Assembly (NCBI GenBank): GCA_016188575.1
Contig: JACPHN010000055.1
Span: 1-37,514, forward strand
Direction of reading: 5' to 3'
Source of the DNA: Candidatus Schekmanbacteria bacterium
GTDB lineage: Bacteria; CSSED10-310; JACPHN01
Length of the DNA stretch: 37,514 nt
Position numbers and translations under genes: made by a program. The notes beneath the pieces are model-generated. The model did no database searches, was not told the origin of the DNA, and was given only the letters and a program-made list of their open reading frames with translations. Shown one piece after another: positions 24,590 to 35,100 of this stretch (position 1 is its first letter; every line of letters starts with the position of its first letter).

Positions 24590-25828
24590 ATGCCGCTGAA
24601 AATTGGCAACGTGGTCATCACCCCCATAATCGTCGTGTCCATCCTGGCCGCGGCCAGCGTCCTGGTGGGTGGCCTGACCCTGGGACCTCGCCTGGCGGAA
24701 ACGAACTTCGCCGGGCACATCTCGGTGCTCCAAAAGCCAGTCTCCGGCGAGCTGCTCGTGTTCAGCGAGCCCGGGATGTTCCTCCAGAGCTTCGGCCGGG
24801 TGACCCTCTACAAGATTTCCGAAACGGTCGGATTCGGCGCCGAGAAGACCCAGACGGAGGTCGACATGGGATCGATCGATACCCGCTTCAACGACGGGGC
24901 TTCCGCAGTCCTCAAGGGCTCGCTGCGCATCACCCTGCCCACCGATGTCGAGTCCATTCTCCGACTCCACAAGCAGTTTCGCTCGTTCGAAGGTCTCGTC
25001 AACCAGGTCGTCAAGCCCGCGGTGGCCAACGCGATCTACACGACCGGACCCCACATGTCCAGCGCCGAAAGCTATCAGGCGCGGCGCAACGAGTTCCAGG
25101 GGATTGCCCTGGACCAGCTCCTTCACGGCGTGTATCAGACCATCACCGTGGAGCGCGAGGCTACCGACCCACTCACGGGCGAGAAGACCTTTCGGACGAT
25201 GGCCGAGGTGCGACGCGACGACGCGGGAAACCCTGTGCGCCAGACTCCCTCGATGATCAAGCAGCTCAACATCCAGGTGGATCAGTTCGTCATCACGGCA
25301 ATCGAGTATGAGGAGCGCGTCTACGCGCAGATCCGCACCCAGCAGGAAGCGCGCATGGCGGCCGTGACGGCGCGGGCCGCAGCCGAACAGGCCGAGCAGG
25401 AAGCCATCACCGCCAAGGCTCAGGGCGAAGCGAAAATCGCGATAGCGCGAGCCGAGCAAGAAGTGGAGAAGACCAAGCTCGTCACCCAGGCGGAAGCCGC
25501 TCGGGACCGGGCCAAGCTGGAGGCGGAGCGGGCGGATCTCGAGGCGCAGGCCCGCCTGGCGCTGGCGAAGGCCGAAGCGGAGGCGAACCGGCTGAAGGTT
25601 CAGGCGGGGCTCACGCCTCAGGAGCGGGCCGAGTGGGATTACAAGACGGCGGTCGGGGTGGCGGGCGAGCTCGCCAAGGCGCCGGTGCCGGAGATCGTCT
25701 TCGGTAGCCACGGTGAGGGGGGAGGCTATGGCAATCCGGCACTCGACGCGCTGACGGTTCAGTTGCTGCGCGAGGCGATCGCTGCGGGCCGGCCGCGGGG
25801 GGGGACGCCGCCCACGGCCGGGCAGTGA
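24590..25828 (+). CDS. SPFH/band 7 (stomatin/prohibitin-like) membrane protein
   Basis: 412 residues from ATG 24590, chosen for the AGGAGA ribosome site and because the protein then starts with a membrane anchor (IGNVVITPIIVVSILAAASVLVGG, ~5-28). The open frame upstream has non-coding composition. An SPFH-type domain follows (~40-260: QKPVSGELLVFSEPGMFLQSFGR, DGASAVLKGSLRITLP). A long Ala/Glu/Lys-rich coiled coil comes next (~265-350, with AEQAEQEAITAKAQGEAKIA), then a GHGEGGGYG-like flexible tail. Such proteins form large oligomeric membrane scaffolds. The exact role is unknown. It converges on the defence operon with 79 bases between the stops. Confidence 0.85.
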   Translation: MPLKIGNVVITPIIVVSILAAASVLVGGLTLGPRLAETNFAGHISVLQKPVSGELLVFSEPGMFLQSFGRVTLYKISETVGFGAEKTQTEVDMGSIDTRFNDGASAVLKGSLRITLPTDVESILRLHKQFRSFEGLVNQVVKPAVANAIYTTGPHMSSAESYQARRNEFQGIALDQLLHGVYQTITVEREATDPLTGEKTFRTMAEVRRDDAGNPVRQTPSMIKQLNIQVDQFVITAIEYEERVYAQIRTQQEARMAAVTARAAAEQAEQEAITAKAQGEAKIAIARAEQEVEKTKLVTQAEAARDRAKLEAERADLEAQARLALAKAEAEANRLKVQAGLTPQERAEWDYKTAVGVAGELAKAPVPEIVFGSHGEGGGYGNPALDALTVQLLREAIAAGRPRGGTPPTAGQ

Positions 25829-25907
25829 GCGGCCGCGGGGTGAGGCCAGCCTCCGCCAAACGACAGACGACGCGCGCCGGTTGAAGAGGTAGGTGCTGCG
25901 CTCCCGC

Positions 25908-28037
25908 TCACTGGCGCTCGGAATCTCGGCCGCAGCCCCGGACGAAGTGGGTCTCCTGCGCCAGCACGGCCCGCACGGCCTCGCGATCTGTGAGCCTCTC
26001 CTCGAGCATCCGCATGGCGATGCCCATTGGCAAACACACCGAAAACTTCAAGTCGTCGATGACCTTCTCTTGCACCGGGCTCGCGAAGTCGCCCGCGGGG
26101 ATCTCGCGCAGCGCGGCAACGGCCGACGCCACGACGGCGGCACCGTGCATTGCCTGGATCGGAATGCGGAAGTTGTCGGGGCGACCCACAGAAAGCCCGC
26201 CTTTCGCGAGCTCGGCCGCGAGCGCCGCGTTTGCGAGCAGCCCGGCGAAGGTCCACCAGGTGAGGTGTCCTGTGCCATCGCCCACGATCGCGGTCTTCCC
26301 CTCGGCCAGCCAGCGGAAATCGAGCCGCACCCGTGCCAGTCGGTCCTCCGCGCGCTTCGAAAGGCGCCCGCCGCCCGGTGTCGTGCCGGCAAGCACCCGG
26401 CGAATGGCCTGGCAGAAGGCGTAATGGAGCGGCTGAGCGGCACCGAGCCACCGCGAACGCCCGCCCTCGGGCGCCGGCTCGACGTAGGCGATGCGATCGT
26501 CCCAATCGATGCTCGCAAGCGTCCAGCTCCGGCCTCCCAGCAGCAGCACCGGCACTTCCTCGTGGCGCATGGCGAAGGTCGCGACGTCGACCTCTCCGAG
26601 GTGCTTTCGGCCGTGGCGCACGGCGATGAGCGGTGGCGTGCTGAAGACCGCGAACAGCTCCATGAAGCTTCGCCGGCCAAACGCCTCCTCGCCCTCCTCG
26701 CCGAGCCAGAGCATCCCCCGATCCTGGGAGAGGATGCCCTGCGCCAGCATGAACGCCACGATCGCGCTCCGGGCGTCCTCGGGCATGCAAGCGAAGGCCG
26801 GCATCCCACCCAGCCAGTCCCAGACGCCCTGTCGGTCTGTGCCGCCTTCCTGCAGCGCCACGGCCATGATCTGCTGGGCCAAGATGTGGAACGGCAGGAC
26901 CGGGGGAGAAACAGGCTCGACATAGCTGCGTCCCCACAGCTCGAGAAGCCCCGCCGCCTCGATGAGAGCCTCTTCATTGGTAGCGAGAAACAGGCAGTTG
27001 CGCACCGTGCCCGGACGACGTCCGGTGCGACCGAGCCGCTGCAGGAATGAAGCAACGGTTCCCGGCGAATCGATTTGAATGACCCGATCGAGATCGCCGA
27101 CGTCGATCCCGAGCTCGAGGGTGCTCGTCGCGACGATGACGCAGCTTTGCCCCTCGGCAAAGGCAGCTTCGGCGCGATGTCGTTCCTCGCGCCCCAGGCT
27201 CCCGTGCGACACGAAGGTTTCGACCCCGAGCGCCAGCAAGTCGGCGGCGAGCTGCTCGACCCGGTCACGGCTGTCGACGAAGACCAGGCGCTTCTCGCCG
27301 CGGTGGAGCCGGGAAATCACGGTTGCGGCGTTGCGCAACGAGCCCACATGGTCGAGCATTACCGCGACTGCCTTGTCCTCCGGGGCGCACGGTGCGATGA
27401 CCCGCCCCGCGCCCGAGCTCGATCCGGCGAGCCACCTCAGCAGAGCCTGCGGCTCCCCGACCGTGGCCGACAGCCCGAGGCGCTGAAGATCGCGCTCGGC
27501 AAACCGCCCGATGCGCTCGAGAACGGCCAGGAGATGCCAGCCCCGATCATCCCCCGCGAAGGCGTGAATCTCGTCGATCACCACCGCCCGGAGCTGCCTG
27601 AAGAGCGCCTCGTGGCACCCCCTGCGCAGGATGAGGATGACTTCGAGGGATTCCGGCGTGATCAACAGCACGTCGGGTGGATCCTCCAGGATGCGGGTCC
27701 GTTCGGAGGGGCCGGTGTCGCCGTGCCACAGACCTGCGCGTCGTCCGACCAGGCTGCAATACGACTCCAGTCGCACGTGGAGGTTGTTCAGCAGGGCGCG
27801 CAGAGGGCAGACGTAGAGCACCGACAGCCCGTGCCACTCCTCGCTGAGGATCCTGGAGAGCAGCGGAAAGAAGGCCGCTTCGGTCTTGCCTCCGGCGGTG
27901 GGGGCGATGAGGAGCGCGTGCTCCCCACGGAGGATGGGATCGATGCTCTCTTCCTGGAGAGGACGGAGGCGTTTCCAGCCCAGCGAGCTCGCGATGTGGT
28001 ACTGGAGCGCCGGGTGCAGGCGCTCGAACGCGCTCAT
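25908..28037 (-). CDS. brxHI: BREX-type superfamily 2 DEAD/DEAH helicase (BrxHI, Lhr-like)
   Basis: 709 residues, last gene of the defence operon. Helicase motifs are complete: Q-like RPLQEESI, motif I APTAGGKT (Lys51), Ia PLRALLNN, DEIH at 155-158, SAT at 190-192, motif IV-V VSHGSLGREER and TLELGIDVGDLD, and motif VI QRLGRTGR at 333-340. The ~370 C-terminal residues are the long Lhr-type extension seen in BrxHI proteins. The ATG is in a 4-base overlap (ATGA) with the brxD stop. In BREX type 2 and type 6 loci, brxHI is the gene after brxD, which supports the identification. The biochemical role in BREX is unknown. Confidence 0.88.
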   Translation of the reverse strand: MSAFERLHPALQYHIASSLGWKRLRPLQEESIDPILRGEHALLIAPTAGGKTEAAFFPLLSRILSEEWHGLSVLYVCPLRALLNNLHVRLESYCSLVGRRAGLWHGDTGPSERTRILEDPPDVLLITPESLEVILILRRGCHEALFRQLRAVVIDEIHAFAGDDRGWHLLAVLERIGRFAERDLQRLGLSATVGEPQALLRWLAGSSSGAGRVIAPCAPEDKAVAVMLDHVGSLRNAATVISRLHRGEKRLVFVDSRDRVEQLAADLLALGVETFVSHGSLGREERHRAEAAFAEGQSCVIVATSTLELGIDVGDLDRVIQIDSPGTVASFLQRLGRTGRRPGTVRNCLFLATNEEALIEAAGLLELWGRSYVEPVSPPVLPFHILAQQIMAVALQEGGTDRQGVWDWLGGMPAFACMPEDARSAIVAFMLAQGILSQDRGMLWLGEEGEEAFGRRSFMELFAVFSTPPLIAVRHGRKHLGEVDVATFAMRHEEVPVLLLGGRSWTLASIDWDDRIAYVEPAPEGGRSRWLGAAQPLHYAFCQAIRRVLAGTTPGGGRLSKRAEDRLARVRLDFRWLAEGKTAIVGDGTGHLTWWTFAGLLANAALAAELAKGGLSVGRPDNFRIPIQAMHGAAVVASAVAALREIPAGDFASPVQEKVIDDLKFSVCLPMGIAMRMLEERLTDREAVRAVLAQETHFVRGCGRDSERQ

Positions 28038-29371
28038 GAATCGATCTCGAGCTCGATGTCGTCGACATCCTCGACGGATCCGACCTGCGCCGCACGCTCG
28101 CGGACGGTCAGCTCCTCGGCGCCGATGGTAAGAGGGTAGTCGCGCCGCGGATCGAAGTCGTCGAACTGATCGACCCTGTCCAGGACGTCGCCTACGAGCT
28201 TCTTGAGGAAGATTCGCGGGGCGATCCCGACCTTGCCTCCGAGCTTGCCAAGCACCGCCGCGGCGAGCTCGGCGACGTAGGCATCGCTGACCACGGCCAC
28301 GATGCGCTCCGGGTCTTCGCTATGCCCGGCGTAGAGATCGCGCACCCGCGTCCCCACCTCGCACAGCTTCTCGCGGGAGAATCCGGAGAGGCGAATCTGG
28401 ACAGCCCTCGGGTTATCGAACCGCGCATCCGTTTCGAAGTCGACATGCACGCGCTGCGCCAGCGGCGGCAGACGCTTGATTCCCTGGGGACCGTCGAAAA
28501 AGGCAGGCGTGCCGGTCATCAGGAGGTAGAGCCCCGGATAGCGCCCGGAGTCGACCTCGTCGATGAGCTGCCGAAGGGCGTTCAGCCCCTGGTCGCGGAC
28601 ATCCCGCCGGACGCGCTGCAGCGTCTCGACCTCGTCGAGCACCACGAGCAGGCCCTTGTAGCCGGAGTCGCGCAGCACGACGAGGAGCCCTTGCAGGAAG
28701 TCGAGAGCACCGAAATGATCGATGTCGCCCTTGATGCCGGCAAACCGCTTGGCGGCGGCAGCCACGTTTGGCTGAGCGGCGAGCCAGGCGAGGAGCGCGT
28801 CGGCAGTTGCCCTGTCCCCGTTGAGCAGGGCCACGCGGTAGCCGCGCAGCGCTGCAGAGAAGCTGGGTGCCGTACGCGCAATACCGGCGAGACGACTTTC
28901 CATCAAGGCGTTGGTTCGTTCGAGTAGCGCCTCCTGGTCGTGATCCGCGATCTGCCCTTCGGCGATCGCGTCTTCTTCCAGAGCATAGAACCAGCCGTCG
29001 ACGATGCTCCGGAAAGCCCCATCGAGCGTCTCGGCGGTGGAGAGCCGCTGCATGAGGCTGCGGAAGACCGTCTCGAGCTTGTGCAGCGGCGTTTCGGTCT
29101 CCGAGATCTGGATTTCGGACGTGGCAAACCCGTGGCTGGCGGCTCGGGCGGCGAGCCAACGAGCGAAAAACGTCTTGCCGCTGCCATACTCGCCGCGCAC
29201 GGCCTTGAAAGCGCTGGCGCCGCGGCTCACGGTCTCGAGCTCGGCGCCGAGCACTGCCTCGAAGCGCGCGAGACCCACCGCGAAGGTTTCGAGCCCCCGG
29301 CGCGGCACCGTTCCCCGGCGCAGCGCGGAGATGATTTCCTCGCGGCGAGCGGGGCTGATCACGGCGCCCAC
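28034..29371 (-). CDS. brxD: BREX ATP-binding protein BrxD
   Basis: 445 residues. A P-loop ATPase of the BREX ATP-binding family (formerly DUF2791). N-terminal helices (RREEIISALRRGTVPRRGLETFAVG in the first ~33 residues) precede Walker A GEYGSGKT at 60-67, then the long ATPase core with Walker B LLVVLDE at 241-247 and the sensor-like LYLLMTGTPAFFDGPQG. The acidic C-terminal end (VEDVDDIELEIDS) is typical of a partner-binding tail, but that is inference. It overlaps pglZ by 13 bases and brxHI by 4. BrxD occurs with BrxHI in BREX types 2 and 6. Confidence 0.88.
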   Translation of the reverse strand: MGAVISPARREEIISALRRGTVPRRGLETFAVGLARFEAVLGAELETVSRGASAFKAVRGEYGSGKTFFARWLAARAASHGFATSEIQISETETPLHKLETVFRSLMQRLSTAETLDGAFRSIVDGWFYALEEDAIAEGQIADHDQEALLERTNALMESRLAGIARTAPSFSAALRGYRVALLNGDRATADALLAWLAAQPNVAAAAKRFAGIKGDIDHFGALDFLQGLLVVLRDSGYKGLLVVLDEVETLQRVRRDVRDQGLNALRQLIDEVDSGRYPGLYLLMTGTPAFFDGPQGIKRLPPLAQRVHVDFETDARFDNPRAVQIRLSGFSREKLCEVGTRVRDLYAGHSEDPERIVAVVSDAYVAELAAAVLGKLGGKVGIAPRIFLKKLVGDVLDRVDQFDDFDPRRDYPLTIGAEELTVRERAAQVGSVEDVDDIELEIDS

Positions 29372-32103
29372 CCGATTTTCCCGAGATCGAACTGGTAGGC
29401 CAGCAGGCTGCGGTTCAGGGTGACGCTGCCCGCGGCCTCATCGACGAAGAGCACCGCGTATCCTTCGACATTGAGGACGCGGGTCATGCCCGCGAGGAAC
29501 CCTTGAAGGCGCAGAGGCATGATCCCCACCTGCTGGATGATGGCGGTGCGGGTGAGCGTGTTCCCTCGCGCTTGCATCGCCGCCAGAAACGCTCGAATCT
29601 GTTCTGGTTTCGGCGCCAGCCGGCCGGCAGTCTGGAGCTGTTCCCCAAAGAGCGGTGAGGCAAGCAGCGCGTCGATCCAATCGCGCTCTTTGCGCGCCGC
29701 CGCGGCTTGGGGTTTCCCGGCACCGAACAGAGGGGTTTGCTGCGTCGACCGAGGAGGGCGCTTGGCCGCCTTCGGGCGCTCGGGTCGCTGTCGCTGCATG
29801 GCTCCGCCCGGGCGTGGCAGCTCTTCCTCGAACCACCACGCCGGATACTTCGGCGCGATTTCTCGCCACCCGTCCAGGACGGTGCCATGAGGCAACAGCA
29901 TGCACAAAGGGGCAATCATCTCTTGCGGCGACACCCCCCCGTGATATCCATTCTTCTTGGCGCCATAGCGCACTCCTTCGCTCCAGGTCGTGATGATCCG
30001 GCCGCCGGGCGCACCGACGCGGCCGCCGGCGAAAGCGAGCTCACCGGGAACGAGGTCCGCCGCGTCGCCCTGCCGCCAGCGATCCCCGGCCTCCCCCACA
30101 TCGCGCTGCCTGGTTCCCGCCTCGACCACGTGTCCGTGGTCGCTCGTGATGACCACGGCGCGACCCGAGGCGTGGGCCTCCTCGAGAATGGCGGCGAGAA
30201 AACGCATATAGTCGACCGTCCAGCGCGGCCGGATCTGATCGTCCTCGACGAGGTGATCGTCGACGGCATTGAGAACGATGGCCACCACCTTCTGGTCGAG
30301 GTCCTCCAGGGAGTCCCGCACCTGCGAGGCGAGGTCGGTGCCGCCGGGCTCCTCGAGGTCGCCCTTGTGAAAGACCACCGGGGGCCGGTCGGCCTTCGAC
30401 TGTGCGCGGAGGGCCGGGTGGGCGCCAAAGGCCCGCTTCTCGGCGCTGCGGTCACCGCTGGTAAGGGCGCCGGAAAGCAGCGACGTGCGGCAGACCTGCG
30501 TCACACTGGGGACGGCGGTGAGCACCGGCACACAGGCGCCGATATCCCCTGGCAAAGTCGCTCGGCACACCGGCTGCCACCCGTCCTCGAGAAGACTTTC
30601 GAAAAGCTCGTAGAATATCGCACCGCTCAGACCGTCGACAACCAGCAGAAGCACGGCCGGGGCGGCTTCGGCAAGCGGGCAAACGACGCGCTCAAGCACC
30701 TCCTCGATGAGCACGAACCGCTCGTCCGCGACCCCTCTGGCGGCGGACCAGGCGACCAGGAGCTCACCGAACCGCTTGTTTTGCTCTTCGCGAATCTCCC
30801 ACACCTTGCGCAGGAGCCCTTCGTATGCCTTGGATAGCGAGGCGATGGGATCGCCGCCGCGAAGCCAACCTCGGGCCCAGTCTACGAAGGCGCCTTCGGT
30901 CACGTACGCGGCGATGGCATCGCCGAGCTTGCCGGTCGCGCAGGTTCCGGGGCAGGTCTGCGCGTAGCGGAGCAGCCGACCGGCCATCGTCACGCGCTCG
31001 ATGGCGCCTGCGTTCTCGACCGCCAGGGCGTGATCGCGAATCGCTTCGGCGGCCGCTTTCGGGTCATCGCCGGCGAGTCCTTGCGCGCCCGGGTTGGCGA
31101 TCGCCTCCAGCGCCTGATCGAGGCTCCGGGCGAATCGCTCGAGGCGGGCGCGAAAGCCCCCGCGGGAGAGGCGACTCAGGTGCGCCCATGGCGCGGCCTG
31201 GAGCGTTTCGAGAAGCTGGTCGGCGCGGTCGAGCGCAGCCCGAAGGCTTCTGGGTCCGCCAGCGGCAGACCGCACGATCTCTGCGGTGGCGCGGGCCCAA
31301 TCGCGTGCCACGTCGTCGGTCAACGGCCGGGCTCCGAGGAACGGTTCGAGGCGGGCAGCCGCTTGCCAGAGCGCCTTTTCGCGTGCTGCCCCGGGCGCGC
31401 AGAGCACCTCGCAGGCGACACCGATGGCGAAGATATCTCCTCCGTGGCCTGCCTCGACGGCGTCGAGGATGGCCAGCCCCACTGCCCCGGCGGTTTCTTC
31501 GAGGCGCCCGCGCAGGCCGCGGCGAAAGGACTCGGGCTGACTCGCGTAGCGCTCGAGCTGCCCGGAGTCGAGACTCCACCGCAGGAGCTCCCGCGCATCC
31601 GGGCGGTCCGTCCCGATGCCGAGCGCCCTGTCTAACAAGATCCCCCACGCCGTGTCCTGATCGAGCATGCCGGCGGCAACGGGCGCGTAGCCCGTCGGCG
31701 GCGTGAGGTCGATGAGCATGTCCGCCACCCACGGCTGCCCCAGAATGCGCGCATCGATCCGTTTTGCCTGAAACATCTCCTGCACCAGCAGCCACGGCTG
31801 CACCTGCAGGAGCCGCCGGCGTGGCAGTCGGGCGAGGACGTCAGCGGCGAGCTCGGTGTCGGCGAGCGGGGTGAGCAAGATCTGCCGATTGCCGGTCTGC
31901 TCCGCGGCGGCGAGATGGTATCTCATCTCGAGCTCCGATCGGCAGGTAGCGACCGTGAAGCGCATTCCGTCGATCATGACCGCGTTGGGACCCGGCCACG
32001 CGGCGGCCGTGCGCACACCGATGGTTGCGGCGTCGGGTTTCCTCGCCAGCAGCGCCGCAACCTGGGCCCTCAATCGCTCTTCGGTAAGGACCGCGGCCCT
32101 CAT
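29359..32103 (-). CDS. pglZ: BREX PglZ-domain protein (alkaline-phosphatase fold)
   Basis: 914 residues from ATG 32103, which overlaps the upstream stop by 4 bases (ATGA); a longer frame only reads pglY out of frame. The N-terminal ~450 residues are helical and PglZ-specific. The alkaline-phosphatase-like PglZ domain follows: metal-binding Asp490 in LLLVVDGLSG, the probable nucleophile region CRTSLLSG (~538-545), NAVDDHLVE with Asp615 and His617, and ITSDHGHVVE with Asp655, His656 and His658. YHGGVSPQEMIAPL further on is also characteristic. A basic linker and a small C-terminal winged-helix-like region end the protein. PglZ is the signature protein of all BREX systems. Confidence 0.93.
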   Translation of the reverse strand: MRAAVLTEERLRAQVAALLARKPDAATIGVRTAAAWPGPNAVMIDGMRFTVATCRSELEMRYHLAAAEQTGNRQILLTPLADTELAADVLARLPRRRLLQVQPWLLVQEMFQAKRIDARILGQPWVADMLIDLTPPTGYAPVAAGMLDQDTAWGILLDRALGIGTDRPDARELLRWSLDSGQLERYASQPESFRRGLRGRLEETAGAVGLAILDAVEAGHGGDIFAIGVACEVLCAPGAAREKALWQAAARLEPFLGARPLTDDVARDWARATAEIVRSAAGGPRSLRAALDRADQLLETLQAAPWAHLSRLSRGGFRARLERFARSLDQALEAIANPGAQGLAGDDPKAAAEAIRDHALAVENAGAIERVTMAGRLLRYAQTCPGTCATGKLGDAIAAYVTEGAFVDWARGWLRGGDPIASLSKAYEGLLRKVWEIREEQNKRFGELLVAWSAARGVADERFVLIEEVLERVVCPLAEAAPAVLLLVVDGLSGAIFYELFESLLEDGWQPVCRATLPGDIGACVPVLTAVPSVTQVCRTSLLSGALTSGDRSAEKRAFGAHPALRAQSKADRPPVVFHKGDLEEPGGTDLASQVRDSLEDLDQKVVAIVLNAVDDHLVEDDQIRPRWTVDYMRFLAAILEEAHASGRAVVITSDHGHVVEAGTRQRDVGEAGDRWRQGDAADLVPGELAFAGGRVGAPGGRIITTWSEGVRYGAKKNGYHGGVSPQEMIAPLCMLLPHGTVLDGWREIAPKYPAWWFEEELPRPGGAMQRQRPERPKAAKRPPRSTQQTPLFGAGKPQAAAARKERDWIDALLASPLFGEQLQTAGRLAPKPEQIRAFLAAMQARGNTLTRTAIIQQVGIMPLRLQGFLAGMTRVLNVEGYAVLFVDEAAGSVTLNRSLLAYQFDLGKIGWAP

Positions 32104-35100
32104 GATTCTCCTCCCCGGTAGATCTTCCAGCTCAGGTCGATCCGGGCATCGGGGTTCGACTCGAGAACGGTCGCCAGCGAAAGAAGCTTGTCTGCCGCCA
32201 CCTTCGCCGGCCAACCGTGCTCAGTGCCATCATCGATGATGGTCGCAACCCGCGGCGGCGCCCCGTCGTCTCGGAAAGCTCGCGATCCCGGCTGTTCGCC
32301 CGGTTCGCGCCGCTCGCCCGGTTCGCGCCGCTCGTCCGCTTCGCGCCGCTCGTCCGCGGCGCGCGGCCCGGACTCTGCGCGCACCTCCGACGCGGAGCGC
32401 ACCCCCGCCTCGGGGCGCCTCCGCGCTTCGGCCTCATCCTGTCGCCGTTGCCGTTCCGCCTCCTCGAGCACTCGGGTGACCTCGCGCGTCGTTTCGCGCG
32501 CCAGGGCCGCGAGCGTCGGCCCGAGCGCCGTCACATGCTCGTCGGCCGCGAGGGTCGCGCCGAGCTTGTCCCTGATCTCCAGCGCCTTTCCCGAGCCGCC
32601 GGCAATGAGCCCCGGCAAGGGGTCGAAGGTGGACCACTCGAAGCTCAGGATCGCTTGCCGCACCTCCTCGGCCTTCCTCATGCTTGCCGCCATGGCGCCA
32701 TCCGAGGTCTCGATCCGCGCCTCGGCGAGAATGCGCACGAGATCGCTGCCATCCGCTTGGTCGAGTGCCATCGCCAGCGCCATCGCCGCATTGGCGGTCT
32801 TCTGCCGGGGCGAATCGCAGATCCCGTGTCGCGGCAACGAGTCCCTGAGCGTTGCCGCCAGCGCCTTGCACGGCCCGGCCAGCCCGCTCGCCTTGTCCTT
32901 GACCTGGGCCACGAGCTTTCCGACGTTGACGGCCGTCCGGTTGTGAGCACAGGTGATGCCGAAGAGCCTGGCCGCGCGATCCACGGCGATGTCCCAGCTC
33001 GACGCATCGGGGAGCACATCGGTCCGCAGCTCCAGCGCGTCGTCGAGCTTCTCGAGCGTGGGCAGCGCCGGCGTGTTGTGATGATAAAAAGATCGCCCCG
33101 TCTGCGCCGCGAAGAACAGAACGAGGACGTTTCCCAGCATTTGCGGCAGCCCCCGCCGCTCGGGGTCGTCGATCCAGCTTCGCAGCTTCGCCACCGTGAT
33201 GGCGCCGCCATCGGCCGCCGCCTTCTTCTCGAAGTGCCGCCGCCAGAAGTCGCCGAGGACGAAGTGGGTTTCACCCATGGTGCCCAGCTCCAGCGGGGTG
33301 GCGACCTGCCGGACCTCGGACCGAAGACTTTTCTCCACCGCGAGCCGCGGCCCCCCTTGCTCCACCGCCTCGAGAAGGACATCCCACACCCGCTTGATGA
33401 CCGCGGGTTTGACTTCGGTCTCGAAGTGCGGATGGCCGGGGAACTGGTGGTCGAGGGCCTGGTGGACGAGGTTCTCGAAGGCCTCCGCGAGGTTCGCGCC
33501 GACCGGTGGCCGCGGGCGAAAGCTCGGCTCGAGCGACTGCACGCAGTCGGAAAGCTCGAGGCTCATGTCGATCATCTCGGGGGCGGGTTGCTCGCTCATG
33601 CCGTACGCGCTCTCCAGACATCTGATGAGCCGTTGGCGCAGAGGGTCCCGCTGATTGCCGAGCAGACTCCTCGCCGCCTGTCGGTCGGTCGGGGAGAGGT
33701 GGTCGGCTACCTGATCGAAGCGCTCGCCTGTCAGAATGTGCTCGAGAATGACGAGCTTGCCGAGGTCCTTGAGCGCCCTGGCGGTGAAGAACGCGGGCAG
33801 CCACACCAGGGTGCGCTGCGCTTCCCCGGTGCCGCGGACCTCCTGGATCTTGGCGATGTCGTCCGCGGGGCCGTACCCCGGTTCGTCGAAGGGGAAATCG
33901 ATGAAGATCTTCCAACTCTCGCCACGGGACCTGAAGGACTCCTCCGAGAGCTCCCGGACGTTGGCGTAGGCGACCTCGACGGTGCGGCGCGTCCCCCGCC
34001 ACGACAGCTCCTTCCTGAGCTCGAGCGTCCCTTCGGGGCGAACGCCGAGCTGCTCGAAGAGCAGATCCCGCACCTTGCGCCGGCGGTTCGCCAGGCTGTC
34101 GACGTTGGCGGCCCGCGCGATGATCGATTCCGTGTCGACGTCGCTGAGCTGAACGGCAACGGTGGGGTTGGCGGGGTCGGCGCCGATCTTGATCTCGCCG
34201 ACTTCGGCGGCCCAGGCCTTGAGCTTCGTCAAGACCGTGCGGCCCTCCTGTCCCGGGAAAAATGCCTTGACAGTGCCGAGGTTGAGCGCCGCGATCCGCG
34301 CCGGGGTGAGGTGCTGAAAGACCTCGACCTCGGGCACGAGCGCGGCCATGAGGAGGGTCTTGATCAGGCGATCGTCATTGACGAAGGCGCGCGCCGCCGC
34401 CGCGTTCTCGGCGCGCACCCCGTACTGGCGCTCGAGCAGCGGGCGGAGCTTCTGGTAGTAGAGCTTCTTCGCATTCTCGACGTGCAAGCGCATGCCGGGC
34501 GTCATGGCTTCGCCGCCCCTGACCAGCGGATCGAAAAGGTCTCCCACGGGGACGACGTCACCGAGGGCGAGGGATTCGCGCTGCTCGACCAGAATCTGGC
34601 TCATGATCTTGAGGGCGGTGCGCTTGCGCTGAAGCGCGGTGGACAGCACGACGAGCGCCTGCACCAGCGCGGGGCTGAAGGGGTAGACCTGACGGAACAT
34701 CGCCTTGTCTCCCGTGCGGGTGAGGAGCGCATTGAGCACCTCCTCACGCACCTGGGTGCTCCCGTCGAATGCGGCGTCGATCGCCGCTTTCGCGGCCGGG
34801 GACCTCGGCGCGAGCAGGCGCCGCTCGGCAACGGCCGGTAGATTGCGGTCCTCGAAGTGGATGACGTGGAAGCGACCCTCGGACCAGCTCAGCACATCGG
34901 CGAAGGCGCCCTTCTCGGCCCCCGTGATATGGTCTCCGACGAGCTCGCGGAGATCGCGCTGGCGGGCCACGAAGCTGATGATGGGAATCGGCCGGTGGCC
35001 CTTGGTCCCCTCGACGAGCTTGGCTACCTTCTGGCCCTGCCGGTTGAGAAATTTCAGGTCGGCTGCGTGTCCGGCCAGCCAGAGAATGAGCTCGTCGAGA

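Noticed and set aside
32217-34841. Long plus-strand open frame (874 codons) opposite pglY
   Set aside because: It is antisense to an intact, motif-bearing gene; its translation is Arg/Gly/Leu-rich and has no domain. High GC content keeps antisense frames open.
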